Shown piece by piece: positions 25,841-33,742 of a stretch of 64,000 nt of DNA (position 1 is its first letter; the number at the start of each line of letters is the position of its first letter). Made by a program: the position numbers and the translations under genes. The DNA comes from UBA11222 sp049323435 (GTDB lineage Bacteria > Pseudomonadota > Alphaproteobacteria > UBA11222): assembly GCA_049323435.1 (NCBI GenBank), contig JBMOMX010000017.1, positions 1-64,000 of the forward strand, in the 5' to 3' direction. Below the pieces are notes generated by a model, which saw only the letters and a list, made by a program, of their open reading frames with translations, was not told the DNA's origin and ran no database searches.

Positions 25841-26347
25841 CTAGCTGCGCTTGATGGTATCAAGAATGAGGCTGCGATGCTCGGCGTCGATCAGATTTTC
25901 CAGCACCTGCAAATAGCCCCTGACTGCATCCGCGCCTGCGGCGTCAAAGGCCTTGCGCACACGCTCTTCCTGTTGAACCGACAGATTCGCGCTGAAGGTC
26001 CTGCCTTTGGCAGTGAGATATAGCAAGCGCTGGCGTTTATCGTGCTGGCCGGGGCGCTGTTCCACATAACCCTGTTTGAGCAATTGGCTGAGTACCCGTC
26101 CCAGACTCTGTTTCGTGATGCGCAGAATGCCAAGCAGCTGCGCAACATTTATGCCTGGATAGGCACCGACAAAATGAATGATGCGGTGATGGGCGCGCCC
26201 AAAGCCGGATCGGGCCAGAATCACATCCGGATCACTTGTAAAATCGCGATAGGCAAAAAACAGCAGTTCAATGGCCTGCCGGATTTTGGCCGATTCTTCC
26301 GCCAAATTCTCAACAGACGGGGGATGCAAAATATTTATGTCAGCCAT
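25841..26347 (-). CDS. MarR-family transcriptional regulator
   Basis: A 168-residue winged-helix regulator. The recognition region is GINVAQLLGILRITKQSLGR followed by the wing around VEQRPGQHDKRQRLLYLT, typical of MarR. It probably dimerises and represses its own operon: a 19-bp inverted repeat lies 18 bp upstream of its start. It heads a group with an OmpR/EnvZ-type pair, an arrangement seen in several alphaproteobacteria. The ligand is unknown. Confidence 0.9.
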   Translation of the reverse strand: MADINILHPPSVENLAEESAKIRQAIELLFFAYRDFTSDPDVILARSGFGRAHHRIIHFVGAYPGINVAQLLGILRITKQSLGRVLSQLLKQGYVEQRPGQHDKRQRLLYLTAKGRTFSANLSVQQEERVRKAFDAAGADAVRGYLQVLENLIDAEHRSLILDTIKRS

Positions 26348-26364
26348 ATTGACATATTTCGCTT

Positions 26365-26383
26365 GGTTTGTTACAAATAAACC
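26365..26383. promoter_or_regulatory. Inverted repeat, probable MarR operator
   Basis: A 19-bp inverted repeat, GGTTTGTTACAAATAAACC, with eight of nine arm positions pairing (one of them G:T). MarR dimers typically bind AT-rich inverted repeats of about this length near their own start codon. It lies in the divergent gap between the marR-like gene and ilvE, so it could affect either. Assignment is by position and symmetry only. Confidence 0.5.
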
Positions 26384-26510
26384 AGATTTTACGACATAAT
26401 CGTTCGCGATGTCCGAAAATCACCAGTTGCGGCCCTGTTTTGGGGTGTAGCTGCGTCAAGCTAGGTTAGACTGGGCGGTAACTTACACTAATTCTCTAAT
26501 TTGCGGAAAT

Positions 26511-27392
26511 ATGACTATGACGACGGCCTCTTTTGATGATCGCGATGGGGTGATCTGGTTTAACGGCAGAATGGTGCCCTGGCGCGATGCCAAAATCCAT
26601 GTGTTGACCCATGCCCTGCATTATGCGGACAGCGTGTTCGAGGGCGAGCGTGTCTATAGCGGCACGATTTTCAAGCTGAAGGAACATACTGAGCGGCTGT
26701 TCAAATCGGCGGAATATCTCGGCTTTGAAATTCCCTATACGCCGGAGCAGATAAATGCGGCCTGCATTGAAACCGTGAAGGCGCAGGGTTTTACCGACGC
26801 CTATGTGCGCCCGATTGCCTGGCGCGGCAGCGAAATGATGGGCGTTTCCGCACAGGCGGGCCGCATCAATGTGGCCATTGCGGTGTGGGAATGGCCGTCC
26901 TATTTCGATCCGGCAGAGCGCGCGCGCGGCATTCGCATGGATATTTCACGCTGGCGGCGGCCATCGCCGGAAACCATTCCCTGTTTTGCCAAGGCGGCGG
27001 GCCTGTACATGATCTGCACCCTGTCCAAGCATGAGGCCGAGGCCAAGGGCTATGCCGATGCGCTGATGTATGATTATCGCGGCCTGGTGGCCGAGGCGAC
27101 CGGGGCCAATATCTTCTTCGTCAAGGACGGAAAAATTCACACGCCGAAACCGGACTGTTTTCTCGACGGCATCACGCGCCAGAGCGTGATCGGTCTCGCC
27201 AAAACCCGCCAGATCGACGTGATCGAACGCGCCATCCAGCCCGAGGAAATGAGCGGCTTCGAGCAATGCTTCATCACCGGCACCGCGGCTGAAGTAACGC
27301 CGGTGTCGGAAATCGGCCCGCATAAATTCACGCCGGGCAAGATTACCAGCACGCTGATGGCCGATTACGACAAGCTCATCAGGGCGAAGTAG
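26511..27392 (+). CDS. ilvE: Branched-chain amino acid aminotransferase
   Basis: A class IV PLP aminotransferase of 293 residues interconverting Leu/Ile/Val and their 2-oxo acids. The PLP Lys is K161 in PCFAKAAGLYM, the cofactor-phosphate region includes GLVAEATGANIFF, and ITGTAAEVTPVSEIG is the usual C-terminal block. The gene is complete, but its last 14 bp overlap the convergent vsr gene of the restriction cassette. A second, diverged copy of its last 122 bp lies at 29965-30086, so its present 3' end may have been supplied by the incoming cassette. Confidence 0.95.
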   Translation: MTMTTASFDDRDGVIWFNGRMVPWRDAKIHVLTHALHYADSVFEGERVYSGTIFKLKEHTERLFKSAEYLGFEIPYTPEQINAACIETVKAQGFTDAYVRPIAWRGSEMMGVSAQAGRINVAIAVWEWPSYFDPAERARGIRMDISRWRRPSPETIPCFAKAAGLYMICTLSKHEAEAKGYADALMYDYRGLVAEATGANIFFVKDGKIHTPKPDCFLDGITRQSVIGLAKTRQIDVIERAIQPEEMSGFEQCFITGTAAEVTPVSEIGPHKFTPGKITSTLMADYDKLIRAK

Positions 27393-27795
27393 GGGGGCGG
27401 TCGAGGAAGCGGGCGATTTTTTTCTGCACGCTTTCGGGTTTCGCCAGCTTGCATTCCCAAATCGTCAATACTTGCCATCCAAGGTTTGATAGCGCCCTGC
27501 GCGCCTTGCCATCCCTCGCCTTGTTGCGCACGATTTTGTCCTGCCAGTAAAGGCGATTGGTCTTGGGCGTCCGTGCGCCCCGGCGGCAGTTATGGCCGTG
27601 CCAGAAACAGCCATGCACAAAAATGATTTTGCGACGGGATGCAAATACCAGATCGGGTTTGCCTGGCAGGTCCTTGCGGTGCAGCCGGTAGCGGAAACCC
27701 ATGGCGTGGGTCATGAGCCGCACCGCTATTTCGGGTTTGGTGTTTTTGCTTTTCACCGCCTGCATTGTGCGGCGGCGGGCAGCGGAAATCTTCAT
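27379..27795 (-). CDS. vsr: Very short patch repair endonuclease
   Basis: A 138-residue Vsr-family nuclease. It cuts 5' of T:G mismatches created when 5-methylcytosine deaminates, starting repair back to C:G. Seen are RRTMQAVKSKNTKPEIAVR at the N-terminus, the catalytic Asp in KPDLVFASRRKIIFVHGCFW, and zinc-site His/Cys in HGCFWHGHNCRRG. It is the last gene of the methyltransferase-endonuclease-vsr cassette, its ATG overlapping the preceding stop codon, and it would protect the genome from the mutagenic effect of that methyltransferase. It ends inside ilvE. Confidence 0.95.
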   Translation of the reverse strand: MKISAARRRTMQAVKSKNTKPEIAVRLMTHAMGFRYRLHRKDLPGKPDLVFASRRKIIFVHGCFWHGHNCRRGARTPKTNRLYWQDKIVRNKARDGKARRALSNLGWQVLTIWECKLAKPESVQKKIARFLDRPPTSP

Positions 27796-28652
27796 CAGGC
27801 CCGTTTGATAGCGGTTAATTTGGACTCCCGCACTATGGTATCATCGCGGCTAATGCGGGTTCTGCGCATTGTATCTGCGCCTCTGTGCTCAATCTCGAAG
27901 CCGACATAGTTTACTTCCTCGTCCCTGCCGAGAAAACATTCATGAAATGCTTTAAGCAGTTGAACGTCATCGAGAGATTGGGCGGCGGGCCGGGGATTAT
28001 TTCTCGGGCTTGCGATCGTTGCAGGAAAAACATAAATACACGGCGGCGGCAGTGTGTATTGGGCGATAACTGTCAACCGTTCAGGATTGTAAACCAGTTT
28101 CGGACATGGGCGTCCTACTGTTCCGCAAACCATATCCCAAAAAATGACACCATCGACGCGCTGTTGCCGTTCGATAATATCGGCGCTTAAACGGGTGTGG
28201 ATTCCAGACCATGCATTTTTTCGGGGATCCGCGCCAGGATTGGTGCATACGCTCCAGATAACAAATTCCTGCGCATGTGTGGGCCGATCAAAAATATTGA
28301 AATTGTTGCCATCGGCGCAGCCCTTTAGTTCAATCACACAAACGCGACCGGTTTCCAGCCTGACTACATAATCGTGACGGTTCGCACCTCCGGCTGATTC
28401 CCAATCCTTAATGAAGCCTCTGTCTTGCATGTAATTCAGTACATGACGGACGAAATCCCGTTTGTCACGCATTGTCGCGGAGAACTGCCCGCGGGTTCGC
28501 TCAATTGCTCCGCGAAAAAGGCCGCTATTATAAAACTCCTGCTCACTCAGTCCGTGAGCGCCAATTCTATGCGCTTCGGTTTTAAGGGCTTCAGCATACT
28601 CCAATATCATTGCTTGTAGCTTTTCATTTTTTTGGCACGGAATAACACTCAT
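27795..28652 (-). CDS. Candidate type II restriction endonuclease, PD-(D/E)XK type
   Basis: A 285-residue protein of no family I can name. A plausible nuclease core is visible: D94 in NRHDYVVRLE and E108-L-K110 in VCVIELKGC, with spacing right for a PD-(D/E)XK active site. Its position between a C5-cytosine methyltransferase (4-bp overlap) and vsr is where a cognate restriction enzyme is expected. The N-terminal 70 residues are helical with several basic and acidic pairs. Recognition sequence unknown. Its composition looks less GC-rich than the flanking housekeeping genes, consistent with transfer. Confidence 0.65.
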   Translation of the reverse strand: MSVIPCQKNEKLQAMILEYAEALKTEAHRIGAHGLSEQEFYNSGLFRGAIERTRGQFSATMRDKRDFVRHVLNYMQDRGFIKDWESAGGANRHDYVVRLETGRVCVIELKGCADGNNFNIFDRPTHAQEFVIWSVCTNPGADPRKNAWSGIHTRLSADIIERQQRVDGVIFWDMVCGTVGRPCPKLVYNPERLTVIAQYTLPPPCIYVFPATIASPRNNPRPAAQSLDDVQLLKAFHECFLGRDEEVNYVGFEIEHRGADTMRRTRISRDDTIVRESKLTAIKRA

Positions 28653-29803
28653 GCGGCCCGCCGATTGAGGTCAGTTTGATGGGAAATGATAGGCTCGAAA
28701 ATATGCTTCGCCAGATGGCGCACGACGGGAACCGCCACGCCGTCGCCCGTGAGGTGATAGGCTTCATTGTAGTTCTCAGGCAATTTGTATTCATCCGGTA
28801 ATCCCATAAGCCGCGCTGTTTCCCGGCTGGAGATAAGCCGTGATTTCATCAAACGGCCATTCACCACAACAACGGTCTGCCGGCTGGAGCCGCCTCCAGG
28901 CGTCCGCAGGCAGCCGGCCACGTCATCAAACCGGATTTCAGCCCGCTGCACTTTGCATCCGTTTTCGTCAAAGCGCGTGCGTTTGTAGACAGCGCCGGCC
29001 ATGCGCCGGCCGGCGCGCTTCGCCGCCTCCAGTTTGGCACGATTGATCTCGCTCATCATCGCGATCAATTGCTCTGTTTCGGCAAGGGTATGCCATGAGA
29101 CGTCAGAGGGATTATCTTCGATAATATCGGGGAACTGAAGATTACGCTTTGGCGGTTGTGGAAGGCTCCACCATATCCAGTTCTCCCGGGGGTTCGCAGG
29201 TAATTTTTCATATGCGGTTTTCAGCCCGCGCGTATGCCACAAAGAAGAGGGGCCTTGCGCAACAAGATGCGGTGGTATTGCTGCGTCGTTACGCACGGCA
29301 ATAATGAACAGACGCGGGCGTGACTGAGGGACGAACAGCGCGGCATCAATAATCACTGCCCCGCAACGGTAGCCGGATTTCTCAAATGCGGAACAGATGG
29401 CGGCAAAGTCCTTGCCTTCGTGCGATGTCAGCGTACCGCAGACATTTTCGATGGCGATTATTTTTGGCGCGCGGCCCTCTGCGCCAAGCGCCCGCATAAG
29501 TTCCCAAAACGGCCAGAACATCCCCGAGCGGTCGCCCTTCAATCCAGCCCCGCCGCCAGCCAGCGACAGGTCCTGGCAAGGAAACGACGCCCATGCCAGA
29601 TCGCTATGGCCGGGCAAATTGCCCGTCGTCACATGTCGAATATCGGCGGTCCTGAGAACGCCATCGTCGCCCCAATTTTGACGGTACACCTGGCTTTTTT
29701 TATGATCGAAATCATTGGCGAACAGGCATTGCCAATTGGGCCCTAGTCCCATCCGGGCCATGCCGCCGCCAGCAAAAAATTCGTAAAATCTGTTCATATG
29801 CAT
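28649..29803 (-). CDS. DNA (cytosine-5)-methyltransferase
   Basis: A C5-cytosine methyltransferase of about 384 residues. Motif I is FYEFFAGGGMARMG, motif IV ASFPCQDLSLAGGG with the catalytic Cys, motif VI IAIENVCGTL and motif VIII PQSRPRLFIIA, followed by a variable target-recognition region and motifs IX-X (ETARLMGLPDEYKLPENY). The start is taken as the ATG at 29803; TTG at 29833 and GTG codons between are possible, and no candidate has a strong ribosome-binding site. First gene of the cassette; target sequence unknown. Confidence 0.93.
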   Translation of the reverse strand: MHMNRFYEFFAGGGMARMGLGPNWQCLFANDFDHKKSQVYRQNWGDDGVLRTADIRHVTTGNLPGHSDLAWASFPCQDLSLAGGGAGLKGDRSGMFWPFWELMRALGAEGRAPKIIAIENVCGTLTSHEGKDFAAICSAFEKSGYRCGAVIIDAALFVPQSRPRLFIIAVRNDAAIPPHLVAQGPSSLWHTRGLKTAYEKLPANPRENWIWWSLPQPPKRNLQFPDIIEDNPSDVSWHTLAETEQLIAMMSEINRAKLEAAKRAGRRMAGAVYKRTRFDENGCKVQRAEIRFDDVAGCLRTPGGGSSRQTVVVVNGRLMKSRLISSRETARLMGLPDEYKLPENYNEAYHLTGDGVAVPVVRHLAKHIFEPIISHQTDLNRRAA

Positions 29804-29964
29804 AGGATTGGCATCAAGCCCCACTGCCGTCAATCAAAAAGTACCTATTTTGTTCCAATCAGGAGCAAGTCACTAAACATAGCGGTTATTCATCAAATAA
29901 AGTTGATTCGATATTGCAAATAATGATCGCTGCCCGGCCCTTCCCCCAGCGTCCGGCGACCGTA
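29804..29964. other. AT-rich leader of the restriction-modification cassette
   Basis: No gene seen. About 29834-29925 is strikingly AT-rich for this genome and should hold the methyltransferase promoter. The last 35 bp become GC-rich again, up to the sharp junction with the ilvE tail copy at 29965. Confidence 0.6.
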
Positions 29965-30086
29965 TCATCACCGGCACCGCGGCTGAAGTAACGCCGGTGT
30001 CGGAAATCGGCCCGCACAAATTCACGCCGGGCAAGATCACCCAGACTTTAATGGCGGATTATGACAGGCTGATCCGGTCGAAGTGA
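29965..30086 (+). pseudogene. Duplicated 3' end of ilvE
   Basis: This segment aligns without gaps to ilvE 27271-27392 (offset 2694). The first 52 bp are identical; the remaining 70 carry about 16 differences, mostly silent or conservative. The peptide it would encode differs from the IlvE C-terminus at only three positions and ends in its own stop codon. There is no start codon and the preceding bases are unrelated, so it is a remnant. It marks the right border of the restriction cassette and may be the displaced native end of ilvE. Confidence 0.9.
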
Positions 30087-30153
30087 ATTATTCTGATTTA
30101 AGGGCCCGGAACGATCTTACCCATATTGCTGGCGTCAATGCCTGTGCATGGCA

Positions 30154-30181
30154 GGACCGGCCGGGAATCCCGGCCCGGTCA
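30154..30181. terminator. GC-rich hairpin after the ilvE remnant
   Basis: Arms around GGACCGGCCGGG and CCCGGCCCGGTC, with one mismatch or bulge, can form a strong stem. There is no T-run. It lies 68 bp after the remnant's stop codon, so it may be the original ilvE terminator (inference). Confidence 0.4.
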
Positions 30182-30251
30182 GGTTCTGTAGGGGCAGGTG
30201 CGGCGTCGGAGAAATGGACGCCCGCTTCTGCCGGCTGTATGCTGCGCCCTC

Positions 30252-31019
30252 ATGACGTCACTGCATCCTAGATCTGCCCTTGTCACGGGCGCCGGACGGC
30301 GCATCGGGCGCACGATTGCGCTCGGGCTGGCTGCCGATGGCTGGCGCGTGGCGGTACATTATGGCAGCTCTGCAGCCGATGCCGATGCGACGGTGGCCGA
30401 TATTCGTGCGGCGGGAGGAGAGGCGGTGGCTGTGCAGGCGGACCTAGCCGATGCGGCATCGCTTGAGGGGCTGCTGCCTGCCGCTGTCAGGGCGGTGGGG
30501 ACGCTTGGCTGTCTGGTCAATAATGCCTCATTGTTTGAAAATGACCGGATGATGGACTTTACCCGTGAAAGCTGGGACAGGACGCTGGCGGTCAATTTAC
30601 TGGCTCCGGCGTTGCTGACCCAGGCTTTTGCGCGGCAGTTGCCGCCGGGGGGGCAGGGCAATGTGATTAATATTCTGGATCAGCGTGTCTGGCGGCTGAC
30701 ACCGCGCTATCTTTCCTATACACTCAGCAAAAGCGCGCTTTGGACGCTGACCCGGACCATGGCGATGGCGCTGGCCCCGGCGATCCGGGTGAACGCCATC
30801 GGCCCTGGCCCGACACTGCCGAACGAAACACAGAATGCAGCGCAATTTGCGCAACAGGCTGGCGCGACCATCCTGGGGTGTGGCGCCGGGCTGGACGAAA
30901 TTGCAGCGGCGGTGCGGTTTATCCTGACGGCGCCTTCGATGACAGGGCAGATGATTGCGCTGGATGGCGGGCAGCATCTGGCCTGGCAGACCCCGGATAT
31001 TGCAGGTATGGAGGAATAG
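30252..31019 (+). CDS. SDR-family pteridine reductase-like protein (FolM-like)
   Basis: A short-chain dehydrogenase of 255 residues. The NADPH-binding turn is TGAGRRIGRTIAL, where the double Arg resembles pteridine reductases, followed by VNNASLFEND; the catalytic Tyr and Lys are in YTLSKSALW. The folB gene begins 9 bp downstream, and this SDR-folB pairing supports a dihydromonapterin or dihydrofolate reductase role. The ATG at 30252 gives the expected N-terminus SALVTGAG; an earlier in-frame start would add an Arg-rich stretch. Substrate is inferred from sequence type and neighbour. Confidence 0.8.
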   Translation: MTSLHPRSALVTGAGRRIGRTIALGLAADGWRVAVHYGSSAADADATVADIRAAGGEAVAVQADLADAASLEGLLPAAVRAVGTLGCLVNNASLFENDRMMDFTRESWDRTLAVNLLAPALLTQAFARQLPPGGQGNVINILDQRVWRLTPRYLSYTLSKSALWTLTRTMAMALAPAIRVNAIGPGPTLPNETQNAAQFAQQAGATILGCGAGLDEIAAAVRFILTAPSMTGQMIALDGGQHLAWQTPDIAGMEE

Positions 31020-31028
31020 GCAGTTGCC

Positions 31029-31478
31029 ATGACAAAGTCAGAGACACAGTTAGGCCCCAATGATGGCAAGGCCGGCCGGGTTGTGCATCTGAAGCTGGCG
31101 GACGCAGCCAGCAAAGTACGGCATGTCTTTATCCGCGATCTGCTGCTGGATGCGCATATTGGCGTGCATCGCCACGAAAAGGGCCGCCGGCAGCGGGTGC
31201 GTATCAATGTCGATCTGACCGTTCTGGAAGGCGCGCCGGATTCTGGCGACGATCTGAGCAATGTGGTGTGTTACGAAGATATAGTCGCGAAGGTGAAAGC
31301 GCTGATCGAAACCGGACATATCAACCTGGCCGAGACCATGGCCGAACGCATCGCCGCCCGCTGCCTGGAGGATGCCCGCATCGTGGTTGCGCGTATCCGG
31401 GTGGAGAAACTCACCGTGATTGCCGAGGCCGCCAGCGTTGGGGTCGAAATAGAACGCGGCAAACCCGGATTCTGCTGA
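31029..31478 (+). CDS. folB: Dihydroneopterin aldolase
   Basis: Makes 6-hydroxymethyl-dihydropterin for folate synthesis. It has 149 residues: about 30 non-conserved N-terminal residues, then FIRDLLLDAHIGVHRHEKGR, VCYEDIV with the conserved Glu, LAETMAERIA, and a C-terminal VEKLTVIAEAASVGVEIER with the catalytic-region Lys. The fold normally assembles as an octamer. Downstream of the FolM-like SDR and co-transcribed with it. Confidence 0.9.
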   Translation: MTKSETQLGPNDGKAGRVVHLKLADAASKVRHVFIRDLLLDAHIGVHRHEKGRRQRVRINVDLTVLEGAPDSGDDLSNVVCYEDIVAKVKALIETGHINLAETMAERIAARCLEDARIVVARIRVEKLTVIAEAASVGVEIERGKPGFC

Positions 31479-31801
31479 AAAGCAGATATAATCGCGGCGC
31501 CTTGCCGTCTGCGCGCCCGAAGCTTCCGCCTTCGAAAATAGTTTGTTCACAGAATGAAAAATCCCTGAATTTGCTACATTTTATTGACATTTTGGTTAAA
31601 ACAGGCCGCAAACTCTCCGGCACCGGATTAAAATATTTATTAAAAACAATTGCTTAGATATATGATTAAAAATTGGGCAGATTAAGGAAGCGTTAGGATT
31701 CCTGCGCGATTCCGGTCTGTTTGATTTGGTTTCACACATGTTTATCCACAGCTAGCGTGGATAGTAAACTTTAGCGCAAGAGCGGCAATCAGGCTTTCGA
31801 G
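31479..31801. other. AT-rich gap with a consensus DnaA box
   Basis: No gene. About 31540-31690 is unusually AT-rich. A perfect DnaA box TTATCCACA lies at 31742-31750 and a one-mismatch relative (TTGTTCACA) near 31541. It must contain the uvrC promoter, but I see no certain -35/-10 pair. One perfect box is not enough to call an origin. Confidence 0.5.
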
Positions 31802-33676
31802 ATGCAGAAAAATTCTCCCCCTCCGGCGGCGGCTGCGGTTGAAAGCAAAAAAACCGGAACCGAAATAATCCGCGATTATGTTAGGCAATTGCCACATAGT
31901 CCGGGCGTCTACCGCATGCTTGGGGCCAAGGGCGAAATACTTTATGTCGGCAAGGCGCGCAGCCTGAAAAACCGGGTTTCCAGCTATGCCAAGCTGACCG
32001 GTCAGAGCGTGCGCATCGGCCGCATGATTCAGGCCACGGCGTCGATGGAATTCATAACCACCGAAACCGAGACCGAGGCGCTGCTGCTGGAAGCCAATCT
32101 GATCAGGCGGCTGAAGCCCTATTACAATGTCCTGCTGCGCGACGATAAAAGCTTTCCCTATATTCTGATTACCGGCGGCCATGATTTTCCGCAACTGGAC
32201 AAGCATCGCGGCGCGCGCAACCGGGCGGGCGAATATTTCGGGCCATTTGCCAATGCCGGCGCCGTCAGCAGGACGCTGAACACCATGCAGAAAGCGTTTT
32301 TACTGCGTACCTGCACGGATGCGGTGTTTGAGGGCCGCACCCGGCCCTGTCTGCTGCATCAGATCAAACGCTGCAGCGCGCCCTGTACCGGCCTGATAGA
32401 TGGGCCCGCTTATGCGGGGCTGGTGGCGCAGGCGCGGGACTTTCTGGCCGGCGGCGGCGCTGAGGTGCGCGCCGGGCTGACAAGCGCGATGGAACAGGCA
32501 TCGGAGGCGCTGGATTTTGAGCGCGCCGCCAGCTATCGCGATCGCATCCGCGCCATGAGTGCGGTGCAGGCGCATCAGGGTATAAATCCGCAGGGGCTGC
32601 TCGAAGCCGATGTGTTTGCGCTCTGGCAGGAGGGCGGGCAGACCTGCATCCAGGTTTTCTTTTTCCGCGCCGGGCAGAATTGGGGCAACCGCGCCTATTT
32701 TCCGCGCGCCGATAAATCGCTTGGGCCGGAGGAAATTCTGGGTCCGTTCATCGTGCAATTTTATGACAATAAACCGGCGCCGGCTTTGCTGCTGCTTTCG
32801 CATGGCGTGGAGGGCATGGCATTGATCAGTGACGCGCTTAGCCTGCGTACGCAAAAGCGGGTGGAACTGGCCGTCCCCAAACGCGGTGAAAAATTTGACA
32901 TGGTGCAGCATGCGCTAAAGAACGCCCATGAGGCGCTGGATCGCCGCCTGGCGGAGTCTGCCTCGCAAAGCAGATTGCTGGACGGCGTGGCGGCGGCGTT
33001 TGGTCTGGACAGCGCGCCGCAACGTATCGAGGTGTATGATAACAGCCATATACAGGGCGCCAATGCGGTTGGCGCCATGATTGTCAGCGGGCCGCAGGGC
33101 TTTGAAAAAAGCCAGTACCGCAAATTCAATATCCATAACACGGAACTGTCGCCCGGCGATGATTACGGCATGCTGCGCGAAGTGTTGACGCGGCGCTTTC
33201 AACGCCTGTTGCGCGAAGAGAATGGCGTCTGGCCGGATCTGCTGCTGATTGACGGCGGCGCGGGACAGCTTTCGAGCGCCATGCAGGTGCTGGGCGAACT
33301 TGGCATCACCACCGTGCCGCTGGTGGCGATTTCCAAGGGCCCGGACCGCAATGCCGGACGCGAACAGTTTCACAGGCCCGGCCATCCGGTGCAAACACTG
33401 GATCCACGCGATCCGGTATTGTATTTTCTGCAAAGGCTGCGCGATGAGGCGCACCGCTTCGCCATTGGGGCGCATCGTGACAGCCGTTCACGCGCCGCCG
33501 CCGCATCGCCGCTGGATGATCTGCCCGGCATCGGCCCCCGCCGCAAACGCGCGCTGCTCAATCATTTCGGATCGGCGCGGGCGGTGGCGCGGGCGGGTCT
33601 GTCTGATCTTGAAGCCGTACCCGGCATCAGCACCGCCATGGCCAGGCAGATCTATGCCTTTTTTCATGATGGGTAG
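31802..33676 (+). CDS. uvrC: UvrABC system protein C
   Basis: Dual-incision endonuclease subunit of nucleotide excision repair. It has 624 residues. The GIY-YIG nuclease domain (GVYRMLGAKGEILYVGKARS) cuts 3' of the lesion. Next come the Cys-containing CSAPCTGLID segment, a UvrB-contact (UVR) region near 220-255, an RNase-H-like nuclease core (EVYDNSHIQGANAVGAMIV, DLLLIDGGAGQL) for the 5' cut, and tandem helix-hairpin-helix motifs at the C-terminus (LDDLPGIGPRRKRALLNHFG). Complete. It stands alone after a 323-bp gap. Confidence 0.97.
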   Translation: MQKNSPPPAAAAVESKKTGTEIIRDYVRQLPHSPGVYRMLGAKGEILYVGKARSLKNRVSSYAKLTGQSVRIGRMIQATASMEFITTETETEALLLEANLIRRLKPYYNVLLRDDKSFPYILITGGHDFPQLDKHRGARNRAGEYFGPFANAGAVSRTLNTMQKAFLLRTCTDAVFEGRTRPCLLHQIKRCSAPCTGLIDGPAYAGLVAQARDFLAGGGAEVRAGLTSAMEQASEALDFERAASYRDRIRAMSAVQAHQGINPQGLLEADVFALWQEGGQTCIQVFFFRAGQNWGNRAYFPRADKSLGPEEILGPFIVQFYDNKPAPALLLLSHGVEGMALISDALSLRTQKRVELAVPKRGEKFDMVQHALKNAHEALDRRLAESASQSRLLDGVAAAFGLDSAPQRIEVYDNSHIQGANAVGAMIVSGPQGFEKSQYRKFNIHNTELSPGDDYGMLREVLTRRFQRLLREENGVWPDLLLIDGGAGQLSSAMQVLGELGITTVPLVAISKGPDRNAGREQFHRPGHPVQTLDPRDPVLYFLQRLRDEAHRFAIGAHRDSRSRAAAASPLDDLPGIGPRRKRALLNHFGSARAVARAGLSDLEAVPGISTAMARQIYAFFHDG

Positions 33677-33742
33677 ATAATCCAGCCGCGCTATGGTTTA
33701 CTGTTTGCCGGCTATTACACATTTTCAGCAGGGAGAAAAAAC

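Noticed and set aside
31479..31801. Replication origin
   Set aside because: Only one perfect DnaA box, and no dnaA, parAB, hemE or other typical origin neighbours.
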